This document shows, piece by piece, positions 1 to 10,173 of a DNA stretch of 64,000 bases (the first letter of the stretch is position 1; the number at the start of each line of letters is the position of its first letter). Under the pieces are notes generated by a model. The model saw only the letters and a list, made by a program, of their open reading frames with translations. It did not search any database and had not been told where the DNA came from. The translations under genes were made by a program, and so were the position numbers. The DNA comes from Favolaschia claudopus (lineage: Eukaryota; Basidiomycota; Agaricomycetes; Agaricales; Mycenaceae): positions 1,116,001 to 1,180,000 of the forward strand of contig JAWWNJ010000014.1 of the NCBI GenBank assembly GCA_037176885.1, read 5' to 3'.

Positions 1-309
1 ATAACACGCTCGAACAATTCACGAGCATCTGCAAATGGAGTTTGACATTCGGATACAAAGTACGATGACAGACAAAAATTCACTTTGTTGGAGATTAATC
101 CTGAGCAGGAAGCTGAGATAAGGATGCATCACCTCCGAAAGCTCACTGCATTTTGACGTCGTCTGGACGCACGCAGGTCCAGATACAGCGAGCCATGGCC
201 GAGGTTGGTCTAGACGCCTCGGCAATAGGGTCTTGTTTATTGATCAAGTTTGTAAACATCCTATACTTTAAAAGAGCACGGCACAGCCTCAATTCCAGGA
301 AAGGGAATT

Positions 310-640
310 CATCCCGTGACTTTCTGTCAAAGCCTGAGAATCCCCGCGGCGACGCGCGCCGGCGAGTGCAGCGAGCGGCGGTGCGGCGCCGTCGGGCTAG
401 AGGTGCAGGAAGGTGCCGAGTGCGGTAGCCTGAGTGGCGAAGGCACGGGTCTCATAGCTCACATGAAAACAAGAGGAGGCACAGCCTCCGTCCAAGAAAG
501 GGAATTGGTCATATGACTTTCTGTCAAACTCCCCGCGGCGACGCGCGCCGGCAAGCAATTCACTGCGGGGTTTGGGCGAGTCGGCCGTGCTGAAGGCAGG
601 GGGCTAAAGCTCGTGTTTATAAACACTGGTTTATAAACCG
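310..640 (-). repeat. Diverged R1-family repeat (minus orientation)
   Basis: The reverse complement of about 590-640 matches the start of the R1 repeats at 10.2, 10.4 and 16.5 kb (an AGCTTTAGC start followed by a CCTGCC...GGCACGGCCGACTCGC stretch). The phrase GTGACTTTCTGTCAAA, part of the other end of R1, occurs at 317-332 and again near 513. The copy is rearranged and more diverged than the others. No coding potential is evident. Confidence 0.55.
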
Positions 641-1039
641 GTTTTTAAATGGTTTAGAAATCGTTGGTTTTTAATTCATTGTGGCTGTGTTGAATGCGCC
701 TTGGAAGGCCCAGTCTGCTCACAAGTTTGTCAAGATCAGTGCCAACCAAACAACCATACAACATTCATTTCTAATTCGTGCACATTCTGCTATGAAATCA
801 CAGCTTCGGAGTGTGCCGATACATCAATCACCCAAGTCTGATGGCCAGAAATTGGCTCAAAATGGAAAGATCCAGCAAATTTGGGAAGATTTTTGCTGTT
901 GTCTGTCTCAAATCGTGCCAATCACCTCCGTCAAGCTCACAGAGGCGAAAAATTGAGTAAACGACGGGAAAAATCCAATTTTGGGCCAATCCTGCCGACG
1001 TGTTTGTAAACCGGTTTATAAACACCCTGTTTACAAACA
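614..1039. repeat. Inverted-repeat element with GTTTRTAAAC ends
   Basis: The left end carries GTTTATAAACACTGG then TTTATAAACCGG. The right end, read in reverse complement, carries GTTTGTAAACAGGGTG then TTTATAAACCGG. These look like imperfect terminal inverted repeats around an AT-rich core. No clear target duplication was found, so the exact ends are uncertain. Confidence 0.45.
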
Positions 1040-1079
1040 AAAATTAAAAAACTGTTTATAATTGGGCTGGGAATTAAAA

Positions 1080-1312
1080 ACAAGACCCTACTCGGCAAAG
1101 CCGGCTGGTCCCAGGAACAGCGAGGTGCGGGCGAGGTATCCTCCACCAAGCCTGTCCCGAGCCGCTTCAGTTCTGCTTGTAGAGCATGATTCTCGCTTCC
1201 TCCATAAGTAATTAATGAGAAACTAAACGGTTCGTAGTGAGATCTAGTGAGAATTGAACCGGCGTGTAGTCTGAGAGAAAACGTAGCCCTTACCACTAGG
1301 CCACGCGCGCAT
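1080..1312 (-). repeat. tRNA-derived SINE-like repeat (family 1)
   Basis: On the minus strand a perfect pol III box A (TGGCCTAGTGG, plus positions 1293-1303) is followed about 43 nt later by a near-consensus box B (GGTTCAATTC, plus positions 1251-1260). The rest does not fold as a tRNA: the acceptor and anticodon stems do not pair. A tRNA-derived SINE or pseudo-tRNA is therefore the better reading. The 3' boundary is a guess at the start of the neighbouring AT-rich element. Confidence 0.5.
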
Positions 1313-1435
1313 TATCAATGAAGGAGCGAACTAAAATGAAGATTCATTTCAAGATACTGTATGGACAGTACATATGTTCACAACCTTGACTTTTCACGCA
1401 TAGGTAAAAGCTCCGGCCCACACCACCGCGCGCGA

Positions 1436-1542
1436 CATGGGAAAAGCCGGGTTGGGAGTGAACGGTACCCTTGACCCGATCATGGTGCCGTTGATAGCCG
1501 CTGTCTCCCAGGGAAGGTTGGTGTGTCGGCCCGGTTTCCCTT
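1436..1542. repeat. Dispersed repeat, second copy at 56991-57101
   Basis: About 105 bp beginning GGAAAAGCCGGG and ending in GGCCCGGTTTCCC recurs in the same orientation near 56991-57101 with a few differences. No terminal repeats or coding capacity seen. Confidence 0.6.
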
Positions 1543-1794
1543 GATCTGCCAACGGAATACATAACTTGATTGTTTTTCGCGTCGATTTTCTAGAACATCT
1601 CTGAGGTAAAATTTGGCACGGAAAACCACTGGCAGCGGAACAGGCTTCAGATACTCGTCATCACAGAAAGTAGCCGGAAATTTGATCGGTTTGGGCCAAA
1701 TTTGTAGTTTTTTGTGGTGAATTTTTTATGAACATGATGTTTGGCATCTACTGACATCTCATGCACTGGTCATCTCGGCCAGGAAGATTCAGTA

Positions 1795-2200
1795 CTATCG
1801 TGCCAAATAGGTCTGGATTTTCACAATGACTCTGGATTTTCGATTTTTCTCCTCTCCCTTTGCACTTTGAATCTCCGGACCTTTCGGCATTTATTCTGGT
1901 ACCAATTCCCTACAGGTAGAGCTACAAATCTTACGATTTCATGCAAGTCCAATGTCAGGAAACATTCACCGTTTTCTCGAGGTTTTTGATCTGTGCTGTC
2001 AATCCATCAAAATCCCTTGATGAAAGCCCGTTTTTCTTACTACCTTCCTGTGGCCGTATCGCTACGAAACTTGCAGAATCTATAGCCCAATGGCATACAA
2101 ACAGATTTCGAAAAGTCCGGAGGTCCAAATCGAAAAGGGAGAAGAGAAAAATCGAAAATCCAGACCTGTTGTGCAAATCCAGACCTATTTGGCACGATAG
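1795..2200. mobile_element. TA-flanked MITE related to the 28.1 kb pogo-like element
   Basis: Terminal inverted repeats start CTATCGTGCCAAATAGG at both ends and extend for several tens of bases. The element is flanked by TA at 1793-1794 and 2201-2202. The ends closely resemble the CTATCCTGCCAAATAGGG ends of the 28084-30253 element, so this is probably an internally deleted, non-autonomous relative. The 406 bp contain no plausible gene. Confidence 0.8.
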
Positions 2201-2854
2201 TACAGCTCGTAGACTGAGAATAACTTTGGCACTTGTGATTTTGCGCAATTCGACAAAAGCGCAGCATTGGACAATGATTTTGGCACATAGTTATGAGTTT
2301 GATACTCTTGGGTAGTAGATATGTATGGAATGATTCCACAGCACAAGAATTGGACCGGAAAGATAAGTGCAAATGCAAAGTCTAGGCAAGTTTTGTCCGA
2401 GGGCACACAACAAACATAAACAGATTTGCGTGCTGCAACATTTTCACAGCTGAAAGTCATATTTTAAAGGGCAGTTGCTTCCAAACTGTCTGTAACTACA
2501 AGATAAGACGCTGAACTAGTATTATGCGTCATTCGTGTACCTTCCAACAGTTTCATTACCACAATTTCAACGATTCTGGCTAAGATCTTTGCATTCACCT
2601 TTTCTTGCCAATATAGCAGGTTGAAGGTCATACAAAAGGCTGCTCAGGGTACCCCTAAGTCTGAACAACTACCATATCACACCACAATCACCCTACATGC
2701 GTCTCAAACAGGGATTTGGTTATATTCTCTGCATTATTCACAGTCAAACTACTGCAAACCGAGGCACTCTCGAATTTGTGCAGACTCCTGGTCAACATAT
2801 ACAACGGCAATCTTCTTCAAACTCATACGGGGTAAATGGAACATACCAAACTAA

Positions 2855-2985
2855 GGTAGACCCCAGCCACCCTCGACAAACGTCACGTGGTGCAACGTAA
2901 CACCTTCCATATTCGGAATGGATGGATAAACCGACTAGCTCTACGACAACGAAGAACATTGGGGCAAATCCCCTCGACCATATTA
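2855..2985. repeat. Dispersed repeat, inverted copy at about 9445-9580
   Basis: The sequence starting TAAGGTAGACCCC recurs inverted at about 9445-9580. This copy is interrupted at 2986 by the 208-bp MITE, and its continuation resumes after 3199, matching the other copy beyond the insertion point. It thus documents the MITE insertion. Confidence 0.65.
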
Positions 2986-3193
2986 GCCTGTTTGCGATGC
3001 GGCCATTGAATGGCTAATGGCTACGCAAGTGCCCGAATTCCGGCGTCTTGACGAAAGCTACGCCCGGTCTGAGCATCCAATTTTCATTCCAAATAGCTCT
3101 TCTTGACTTCAACATAAAAGTTTAGCCCATCAAACTTTCCTAATACGGAAATTGGTAGCCATTCAATGGCTCCAATGGCTCTTCGCAAACCCT
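2986..3193. mobile_element. 208-bp MITE, copy 1 of 3
   Basis: One end begins GCCTGTTTGCGATG and the other, read inward, AGGGTTTGCG. Near-identical elements of 208-209 bp lie at 27326-27533 and 41956-42164. Flanks here are ATATTA and CTATTT, a degenerate form of the clean CTATTA duplication seen at the third copy. It contains phrases such as GCCATTCAATGGCTCC, themselves partly palindromic. Confidence 0.8.
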
Positions 3194-3635
3194 CTATTTT
3201 AGATAGAGGTGCTATTAGTATGTGGACCAAAATTCAGTGCTCTAGAATGTCTCTGGGGGAGGTTATTCCCAAATCTGTGCCAAACAAGCCATATTTGGCG
3301 AGAAGGCGTCGTTTCAGCTCTGAATTGTACCATATTGAAAGCTCCAAGCAATGTACAGACATTATATGAGTGTTGGGCTTCGATCATGGCCGTCCATACA
3401 ACCGGGAACCCCGTTAGTTGGCCAAATTATGTCACCTGGCTCAGCTGCTCTGATCTTGGACAGCTAATATAAACAATAGATTGGGCCTGAAAGCCCTCAA
3501 ATCGACTCAAGGACATACCCTGATGCATATTCTACACCCCAATGGTCTTCCAAATACTAGGCAGATGAAATGGGTGGTGAACGTCCCAAAGAAGCAAGTT
3601 TTCATCAAGTTCTTGTAATAACCTCCCCCACAGCT

Positions 3636-3790
3636 CACTGTGCAAAGTATTCATCATGAAATTCATGCAGATTGTTATGAAATTCAGGTTTCATGATGTT
3701 TTGTCATGAACGACGTTATGAATTTCAAGACGGCTTTCATGGTGCTCAGAAACTTGCTTTTGTGACAATATGGATTCATGACAAAACATC
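3636..3790. repeat. CACTGTGC-type repeat fragment, truncated by the Ngaro element
   Basis: It begins CACTGTGCAAAGTATT and contains several copies of the near-palindromic phrase TTCATGATGTTTTGTCATGAA. Related sequence lies at about 12200-12385, 9280-9395, 53130-53270 and 61830-61895, each with a GCACAGTG terminus. It stops abruptly at the Ngaro repeat at 3791, so the retrotransposon seems to have inserted into it. Confidence 0.6.
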
Positions 3791-3910
3791 AGGATTGGCC
3801 TGAGTTCTCGAGAGGGAGAGATGAGTAAGCAAGCCATTGATATATTGGGCGTGAACTCCGAAATGGAGCTCGCTGCACTCCGCCCGAAGACGAAGGAGCC
3901 GAGGCAGCCC
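3791..3910 (-). repeat. Ngaro split repeat B2
   Basis: 120 bp beginning AGGATTGGCCTGAG on the plus strand, apparently identical to 4219-4338 (B1). It is the outermost repeat at the 3' side of the minus-strand element. Confidence 0.85.
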
Positions 3911-3995
3911 CTACGCAACTAAAGAATACAGAACAAATCCGTAGCTACGTGAGTGCGCAGGAAATAGCAAAACTAACTAGGGATGGGTGGGTGGG

Positions 3996-4218
3996 CACGA
4001 AAAAAGAGGGTATGACGGCGACGGGGGGACAAGACTAGAAGCGGGGAAGGAGACTCGAGGTCATGGAGGGGGAGGGGCTGGAGAAGAGAAGGTCTCAAAG
4101 AGACGGAGTCACCGAGCCAAAGGCGCGATGCGGAGGCGGGCGAGACGAAAAGAATGAGGAGACACGTGACTGATGGGTGATCGCTTTAGCCAATCCCTTC
4201 GGTCTGTCCAGACCACCT
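3996..4218 (-). repeat. Ngaro split repeat A2
   Basis: 223 bp beginning CACGAAAAAAGAGGG, matching 6702-6923 (A1) apart from one extra C near 4199. It abuts B1 exactly, as expected for the internal B1-A2 junction. Confidence 0.85.
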
Positions 4219-4338
4219 AGGATTGGCCTGAGTTCTCGAGAGGGAGAGATGAGTAAGCAAGCCATTGATATATTGGGCGTGAACTCCGAAATGGAGCTCG
4301 CTGCACTCCGCCCGAAGACGAAGGAGCCGAGGCAGCCC
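4219..4338 (-). repeat. Ngaro split repeat B1
   Basis: 120 bp copy of 3791-3910, contiguous with A2. It lies 140 bp downstream of the RT/RNase H stop codon. Confidence 0.85.
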
Positions 4339-4477
4339 AAAACCAACAGCTCACCCTGAAGCAGCCAAAGGTGGGCAAAATACAGGGGGAAGCGCCACAG
4401 GCTCCACAAAAACAGGGAGGAGATGGACAGCAATGGGGAGGCGAGAGGGGAGGGAGGGGGAGGGGGAGGAAGGGGTG

Positions 4478-6631
4478 CTAGGAACGCACAATGACGACAG
4501 AGGGGAGAGAGACAGCGACGCGGGCAGGACGGGTACCAGACTTGGGGAGGGGCCAGTGCGGATACAACTTTGAAAGTGTGAGCCAGCGGAAGCGGGAAAG
4601 CGCATCAGCAACAGAATTCTCGTCCGTTGAGATCCAAACCGGGCGAAAAGTGAAGTCCTGTTGAACGGCCAGGAGAGCGAACTGGCGGAAGAGAGCTTGC
4701 GTAGGCGGATGGTCAATAGAGCCAGACTGCAAGCAGGTCGAGATGGCCTCGTTATCAATACGAAACACCACCTCCAACCCAGCCCAACAGTGGCCCCAGA
4801 GCTCCGCAGCCCTCAACACAGCACGCATTTCCTTCCAATGGATCGGATGACGTGCATACTTCGCTGGTACAGGCTCAGTGAAGAACAGATCGCCGCTACC
4901 CCAATGGCCACCCAGACCTAGCTTACCACTCGCATCTGTAAAGATTTCGACAGTGGGACGTGGAGGTCCAATAGCAAAAATGCCATTGAAAGACGGGAGG
5001 AAGGTATTCCACCATGCAATGTCGAGGCGGGCAGAGGAAGGAAGACGGCGGCGGTGGTGGCGGGGAAGGAGGGAAAGGCGGCGCATGAAGTCCCGAATAC
5101 GGCGAGTGAAGAATCGACCAACCGGAATTACCGACTGAGCAAAGACGAGATGGCCGCAGAGCTGCTCGAGGTCGTAGTGGCTCGCAGATCGACGGGACAG
5201 GCACCCATCCAGAAGAACAAGGAGGCGAGCAAGCTTGTCCTGAGGAAGACGAGCCTGCATAGCAATACTGTACAGCTCAATGCCGAGGAACTCGAGGCAG
5301 TGAGTCGGACCCTGCTCCTTGTCACTGGAGATTGAAAAGCCCAACTCGGCAGCAACGGTCCGGAAGACTGCACGACCATGACGAGCGTACTCCACCCCCT
5401 TTGCAGCAGGAGTAACGTTGAACCAATCATCCAGGTAGTGCTGAATGAGCTTCATGACATCATCACGGCAGAGCAAAATCCAGTGATGAGCCTCCGCAAA
5501 GTAGTTGTACAGGCGGGGGCCTGTACGAACACCAAACGGTAGGAAGATGTCAAGGAACAGGCACAACTTCCACTCGAAACCCATCAGATGCACATGGTCA
5601 GGGTGAATCGGAATATGCCTGAATGCAGCCTCCAGATCTGCCTTATAAAGGAAGGATCCAGGGCCAGCTTCCCGTATGCGATCAATTGCCCCCATAACAG
5701 CCTCGTAGACCAAATGGCCATACTCAGCTGGGATCGCGTCATTGACAGAGGATCCATGGGGATACGAGAGATGGTGAATCCGACGACGTTTCTCGCTATA
5801 TTTCTTGGGTACAGAACCCAGCGGAGAAAGGACAGGCTTGACAGTATCAGCCATGTCCGTGATATCAATGATACGCCCAACAGAAACCTCATGGGCAATA
5901 TCATTGTCCACCGTCTCGGGAAACGCAAGTGCAGAGGGAAGGGGTGCAGGGGCCGAAGAGGAGGGGGAAGGCATACGTGCAGGATCCACACCAAGAAGAA
6001 CACCATAGCGAATAGCAGACACAAGGGTGTCCGCAAACTGACGGTCTGGATAATCAATCAGCGCACTGGCCCAAGCGTCAGGATGTAGCTTCGTGGGCGG
6101 CATTGACTTTGAATGGGGAGATGTGAGGGGGAAGAGCAGATTGGTGTTTGGGCGAGCCGGGGGAAAAGGAGGCATTGGGGGTATCTCGGAAAGAATGGGA
6201 GCATGGTCAGATTCGACGACGCTGGTAGATGACAGGGGAGATGAGACTTTCCTGCTCATTGAGCAGGGAGAGCCAGAAGCATCTCCCCCTCGCTCACCCG
6301 GCTTCATTAACACACCAACAGGGGGATTTTCCTGAGGCGGAGTAGGCCGAGCTACATCTGGGGGTTTTGACGAACGACGTGCGCAGAAAGCCGCAGTGTG
6401 AGCACGGTCACCGCAATGGGAGCAAACATGACGACGGGGACACCGGCGTCGACCATCCCAACACCCTCCAACGCGATTATGGCCCCAGCATATCTGAGAG
6501 CGCACCCGAGTCCCAGCAGTCATCAAAATTCTTCCATCATCTGGCGGTGTCCATGGTCCTCGGTCGGGAACACCAAAGCGAAGAACTCCATCAACTTGAA
6601 TGAGTCTGGGGATAGGCCGAAGAGGAGGCAT
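4478..6631 (-). CDS. Ngaro-type reverse transcriptase-RNase H polyprotein (717 aa, intact)
   Basis: A single uninterrupted ORF. Residues about 45-85 hold a Cys/His-rich segment (CSHCGDRAH...C) that looks like a gag-type zinc knuckle. The RT domain follows: motif A KADLEAAFR near residue 345 and the catalytic YLDDW box near residue 410. An RNase H domain has FTDASGKLGLGG, an acidic WKEMRAV helix, FRIDNEA and a terminal ENSVADALSRF near residue 690, so all expected acidic residues are visible. The YLDDW form and domain order are those of DIRS/Ngaro RTs rather than LTR elements, and no integrase or protease is present. The flanking split repeats agree. The upstream A1 repeat presumably carries the promoter. 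It would act in retrotransposon particles or the cytoplasm to make element cDNA. Confidence 0.88.
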   Translation of the reverse strand: MPPLRPIPRLIQVDGVLRFGVPDRGPWTPPDDGRILMTAGTRVRSQICWGHNRVGGCWDGRRRCPRRHVCSHCGDRAHTAAFCARRSSKPPDVARPTPPQENPPVGVLMKPGERGGDASGSPCSMSRKVSSPLSSTSVVESDHAPILSEIPPMPPFPPARPNTNLLFPLTSPHSKSMPPTKLHPDAWASALIDYPDRQFADTLVSAIRYGVLLGVDPARMPSPSSSAPAPLPSALAFPETVDNDIAHEVSVGRIIDITDMADTVKPVLSPLGSVPKKYSEKRRRIHHLSYPHGSSVNDAIPAEYGHLVYEAVMGAIDRIREAGPGSFLYKADLEAAFRHIPIHPDHVHLMGFEWKLCLFLDIFLPFGVRTGPRLYNYFAEAHHWILLCRDDVMKLIQHYLDDWFNVTPAAKGVEYARHGRAVFRTVAAELGFSISSDKEQGPTHCLEFLGIELYSIAMQARLPQDKLARLLVLLDGCLSRRSASHYDLEQLCGHLVFAQSVIPVGRFFTRRIRDFMRRLSLLPRHHRRRLPSSARLDIAWWNTFLPSFNGIFAIGPPRPTVEIFTDASGKLGLGGHWGSGDLFFTEPVPAKYARHPIHWKEMRAVLRAAELWGHCWAGLEVVFRIDNEAISTCLQSGSIDHPPTQALFRQFALLAVQQDFTFRPVWISTDENSVADALSRFRWLTLSKLYPHWPLPKSGTRPARVAVSLPSVVIVRS

Positions 6632-6701
6632 CGAAGTCGACCAGCCGAAGGCGGGGGAGAGGATGAGATGGCAGCGGAAGCACCCAGAAAGGAAGGGAAA
6701 A

Positions 6702-6923
6702 CACGAAAAAAGAGGGTATGACGGCGACGGGGGGACAAGACTAGAAGCGGGGAAGGAGACTCGAGGTCATGGAGGGGGAGGGGCTGGAGAAGAGAAGGTC
6801 TCAAAGAGACGGAGTCACCGAGCCAAAGGCGCGATGCGGAGGCGGGCGAGACGAAAAGAATGAGGAGACACGTGACTGATGGGTGATCGCTTTAGCCAAT
6901 CCTTCGGTCTGTCCAGACCACCT
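6702..6923 (-). repeat. Ngaro split repeat A1
   Basis: 222 bp, the 5' terminal repeat of the minus-strand Ngaro element, matching 3996-4218. The right edge ends ...CAGACCACCT and is followed by unrelated sequence. Confidence 0.85.
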
Positions 6924-6948
6924 ATGAATTTTCGTCACGAAACAACTA

Positions 6949-7114
6949 CAGTCGAAGCTGTCATAACCCATAGGCCTCGGTTAGGTCCACAAGGTATGGC
7001 ATATGGCAGATTTATGGGTTATCCCAGCCAAAAGTCAGTCAAAATTCCCGAAAAATGTATGGGTTAAGGCAGATTATGGGTTACGAGAGCTATGGGTTAT
7101 GACAGCTTCGACTG
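6949..7114. mobile_element. TA-flanked MITE (CAGTCGAAGCTG ends)
   Basis: 166 bp with long inverted ends (CAGTCGAAGCTGTCATAACC...), flanked by TA at 6947-6948 and 7115-7116. Internal copies of TATGGGTTA recur. Related ends occur at 17752-18223 and 52311-52372. TA duplication and CAGT ends fit the Tc1/mariner/pogo group. Confidence 0.85.
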
Positions 7115-7266
7115 TACTCAATTTTTTTTTTTTGCTAAGTCCACCAGATGATGAGTGCAGTGTGCTCATCCCAGTGTTACACCAATACATGGTGCTAGGA
7201 GGTCTGTCAACTACAGCCTATTGAAAATCCGGATCCGTTGGTTAACAAGTCAATAGCTCAGTCAAC

Positions 7267-7538
7267 AACTTGAGAACAGATACACTAGCGACATGTATGG
7301 ATTGGAATCCCATATCCCTCGAGTCTTCATTAGTCTAAGAGTAATCATCCGTGTTGCGCTGCGCCACCGCAGTGCGGCGGTCCGGGGTTCGATTCCGGCT
7401 GCCGGTAACCCAATTTATTTGCCCCGCCTTGGCCTCCTTTTCATCATGTTTTGCCCTGAATTTATTAATGAAACATCATGAAAATTCATCATGAACAGCC
7501 CCATAATCATCATGAAAACACGACTCCGAGTCATGATG
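7267..7538 (+). repeat. tRNA-derived SINE-like repeat, family 2, copy 1
   Basis: It carries box A TAGTCTAAGAG (7331-7341) and a consensus box B GGTTCGATTCC (7386-7396), 55 nt apart. The segment between them is hairpin-rich, and the tail is rich in CATGATG phrases. A close copy lies at 49882-50213. Because two copies share the whole unit and the acceptor stem does not pair, this is better read as a SINE than a tRNA gene. Confidence 0.7.
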
Positions 7539-8619
7539 CCCAGTGAAAACACCGTCTTGGGAAATATCGACAGGTATCAGCTGGCCTCAAATTTTCTCGG
7601 CTGGCATTGAAAGTGTCTCAAGATGTCTCGAGTCGACCAGTGACATCATCAATTTTCTAGGGTTCCGGCGTCATCGTGTCAGTTTGGATTCCTTGGAACC
7701 GAGCGCGAGTCACAAATTGAAAATCATCAAGTCCCCAAACTCGTCTAAGACAGTCTCCTCCTCGCTCTTACCACCATCTCGCCCCCCGCCCTCTGCTTGG
7801 TGTAGTGCTGTCCCGCCTAAGTCTCGCCTCTACTGCGGGCTTCTACTCACCTGTGGGTCTTACCTCGCCTTGTGATCTTCCTGGTGCGCACAACGTCGAT
7901 AGTCGATCGGAAACGATTTGCGACGCAAACCGCCCGCCGCCTCTTGTCTCGCCCTCGCCACAGATCCCGCCGCCGTCTGCGCAGTGCCCATCCGCCTCTT
8001 CGCTGTGCTATCGCCTTGTATGGCTAAGGTCATCGCGCCGATTCGATGGCTACACCTCATTGTCGCTATCTCCAGCACTTGCAATCAACGCTTCTTTCGT
8101 TCATACACTTCTTTGTCGATGCTCTCTCATGCTCTTGTCCGGTTTCTGTACGGGAATTGACTGTGGGCTCACCGCAAGTCTGACGGAGTTTCTGATATTG
8201 ACGAATGTTCGTGTTTCTTTTATATATGGACCGTTTACTCACTTGCAACTTATTCCTCGTAGTCAGGGCCATTGGAAAGGTATGTTATGGGTCCATTCAA
8301 TTCAAATGTACTCATGTTCTTTGTAGACGACTCACTCCATCGACGTGACTGCGCCGCGAAGTCACATACGAAGCTTAACCTGTCGCTGAGAACTCTTGCG
8401 GCTTGGCCATCGCATCAACCGACGTAACATCTTACCTTTGCCAGTTCTCTGTCTCGAACTTGTTCCTCTGCTAGAATCAATGTCTCGGGTAAAATTAGTG
8501 GGTGAGTGCTACTTCTAAATCTTCAAAATGTTTGTAATGACGTATCATGCCTCCATTAACATGGCCTATATACGCGAGTCGCTTGCTTTTGGTACGTTTC
8601 GCCTCTCCCGATAAAAAGA

Positions 8620-9126
8620 ACACTCTACTACAGGCCATCGATTCCCGCACGTCGTCTTGGCGCCATACGCGTAAGTATCTCGTTCTTCTTCGTGTGTGCA
8701 CGCACTCAATATTACTCGACTACTAGTACCGCTCGTTTTACTGGAAAAATGGTCAAGTAAGTGACCGTTTTCATCGTACTCTCTATCCATCTCATATACT
8801 GTAGTGTTGTATCGTATCCACGCTTGGTATTTGCGCAAGATACAAGTTCCGCTTCCTGGTACGTTCTACTTCTATCTTGAATGCCCGTCAAACTCACATT
8901 CATTCTCCAATATGCAGATCGACGTTACAACGAATCTCAGGCGACACGATCCCAGGAAGCCGAGAGGCTTGGAGTGGTTCAAACCGCGAGGAACCAGGAG
9001 ACTCGGACCAACGTCGGGCGCGTTGGCGAGAAGGAGAGGCGAGAACGGGCGGGGTGGCGGGGTAAAAGGAAGCGAAGGAGTAGCAGTACCGAAATTGTAT
9101 TTATAGCGAAATACAAAATTCTTTAG
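8620..9126 (+). CDS. 3' exons of an unrecognised multi-exon gene
   Basis: Exons joining in phase can be read at about 8620-8672, 8728-8757, 8805-8858 and 8918-9126, each bounded by GTAAGT/GTACGT donors and TAG/CAG acceptors, ending in TAG at 9124-9126. The product reads ...LLQAIDSRTSSWRHTLP then LVLLEKWSMLYRIHAWYL and a basic Arg/Glu-rich C-terminus (RRNES... to KIL). The 5' exons, probably between 7.8 and 8.6 kb, could not be resolved. No domain is recognised. Conserved phase across three introns is the main evidence that this is a gene rather than chance. Confidence 0.45.
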
Positions 9127-9269
9127 GCCATCCAATGCAGACCGATGAAAAAACCCATTTTTGCTATGTGTAGCATCGGCGGGTATCGTCCTGCCTCGAG
9201 AGGCATCGGGAATGTGAGCCGATGCTCCCCGATGCCTGTCTATACCTGTCGATGCCCGCTAAGACGGTG

Positions 9270-9395
9270 TTTTCACTGGGCATGATGTTTTGTTATGAAT
9301 TTCCGGTAAATCACCATGAATTTCCGGACAAATCGTCAGGAAAGTCATGACGAGAAACATCATGAATTTCATGACCCTTGGTTGGCACAGTGCAG
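9270..9395. repeat. SINE-tail / CACTGTGC repeat fragment
   Basis: It shares the TTTCCGGTAAATCAC to GTCAGGAAAG segment with the 3' part of the 49.9 kb SINE-like copy. It continues to a GGTTGGCACAGTG terminus that recurs near 61.86 kb. Confidence 0.6.
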
Positions 9396-9592
9396 GCATC
9401 GTACCGCTCCAAAATTTTGGCCACATACTTATAGCATAGATACCTCGAATCTGGTCGAGGGGATTTGCCCCAATGTTCTTCGTTGTCGTAGAGCTAGTCG
9501 GTTTATCCATCCATTCCGAATATGGAAGGTGTTACGTTGCACCACGTGACGTTTGTCGAAGGTGGATGGGGTCTACCTTACAATATAGGACA

Positions 9593-10166
9593 CAGTGTTC
9601 GCCCTTAAGCCTTAAATTCGGGCCTGGCCGACCCTTAAGTCTTATTAAGCCTTATCCCTTAATAACCCTTAAGACCTTGAAGCCTTAATTTCCTTTTTAG
9701 GTAGGTAGTTCCCACCCTCCAACAGGCGCAAACTTTCAGTGGAGTATATATATTAGACCATATTTGTGCACAAAGCACTTCAATCTTCAGTTGTTTCATG
9801 TTAAGGTCAGTTCCTTTGGATGTTACCAAATTCCTGAGCAGCCGGAGAGGATTGATGAATTTAATGACCCCCCATCAATTATTTTATTCGGTATATTTCA
9901 GGCGGCGACGGCATGGCATCGATCTTGTTCCGAAGGAGGATGCAAAAAGCCCAAGGCCGAGAAACCGGACAGCCACCATATGATCGGACGGCTACTTGGT
10001 AGTACGGTACTGGGGCCGGAGATACCCGGGCTGGCGGCACGACACTCGGCATCACCCGTAAGGGCTCTTAAGCCCTGGATACCTCAGCGGCCAGTGCTTA
10101 AGGCTTATGTTAAGGCCTTAATAAGCCTTAACCTTAATAAGGCCTTATCCCTTAGGGCGAACACTG
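9593..10166. mobile_element. hAT-type MITE with perfect 8-bp TSD
   Basis: Ends are CAGTGTTCGCCCT... and its inverse ...GGGCGAACACTG. Perfect 8-bp direct repeats ATAGGACA flank it at 9585-9592 and 10167-10174. CAGTG ends and an 8-bp duplication fit the hAT superfamily. Both ends are rich in CTTAAG/CCTTAA phrases. No transposase piece is recognisable in the 574 bp. Confidence 0.85.
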
Positions 10167-10173
10167 ATAGGAC

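Larger units (their letters stand above)
3791..6923 (-). mobile_element. Ngaro-type tyrosine-recombinase retrotransposon lacking a YR gene
   Basis: Read on the minus strand the order is A1 (6923-6702), the RT/RNase H ORF (6631-4478), B1 (4338-4219), A2 (4218-3996), an 85-bp spacer, then B2 (3910-3791). A1 and A2 (222/223 bp) differ by one base by eye. B1 and B2 (120 bp) look identical. Split direct repeats in the order A-ORF-B-A-B are the hallmark of Ngaro elements in the DIRS order. No tyrosine recombinase ORF is present and the 140 bp after the RT ORF leave no room for one. The element is therefore probably non-autonomous, needing a recombinase in trans. A fragment of the right recombinase type lies near 57.4 kb. 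Confidence 0.85.

Noticed and set aside
1250..1312. tRNA gene on the minus strand
   Set aside because: Box A is perfect, but neither the anticodon nor the T stem pairs properly.
5588..6088. Plus-strand 166-codon ORF
   Set aside because: Antisense shadow of the Ngaro RT ORF.
7331..7400. tRNA gene
   Set aside because: Boxes A and B are good, but the acceptor stem does not pair and the whole unit recurs at 49.9 kb with a shared non-tRNA tail, so it is a SINE-like repeat.
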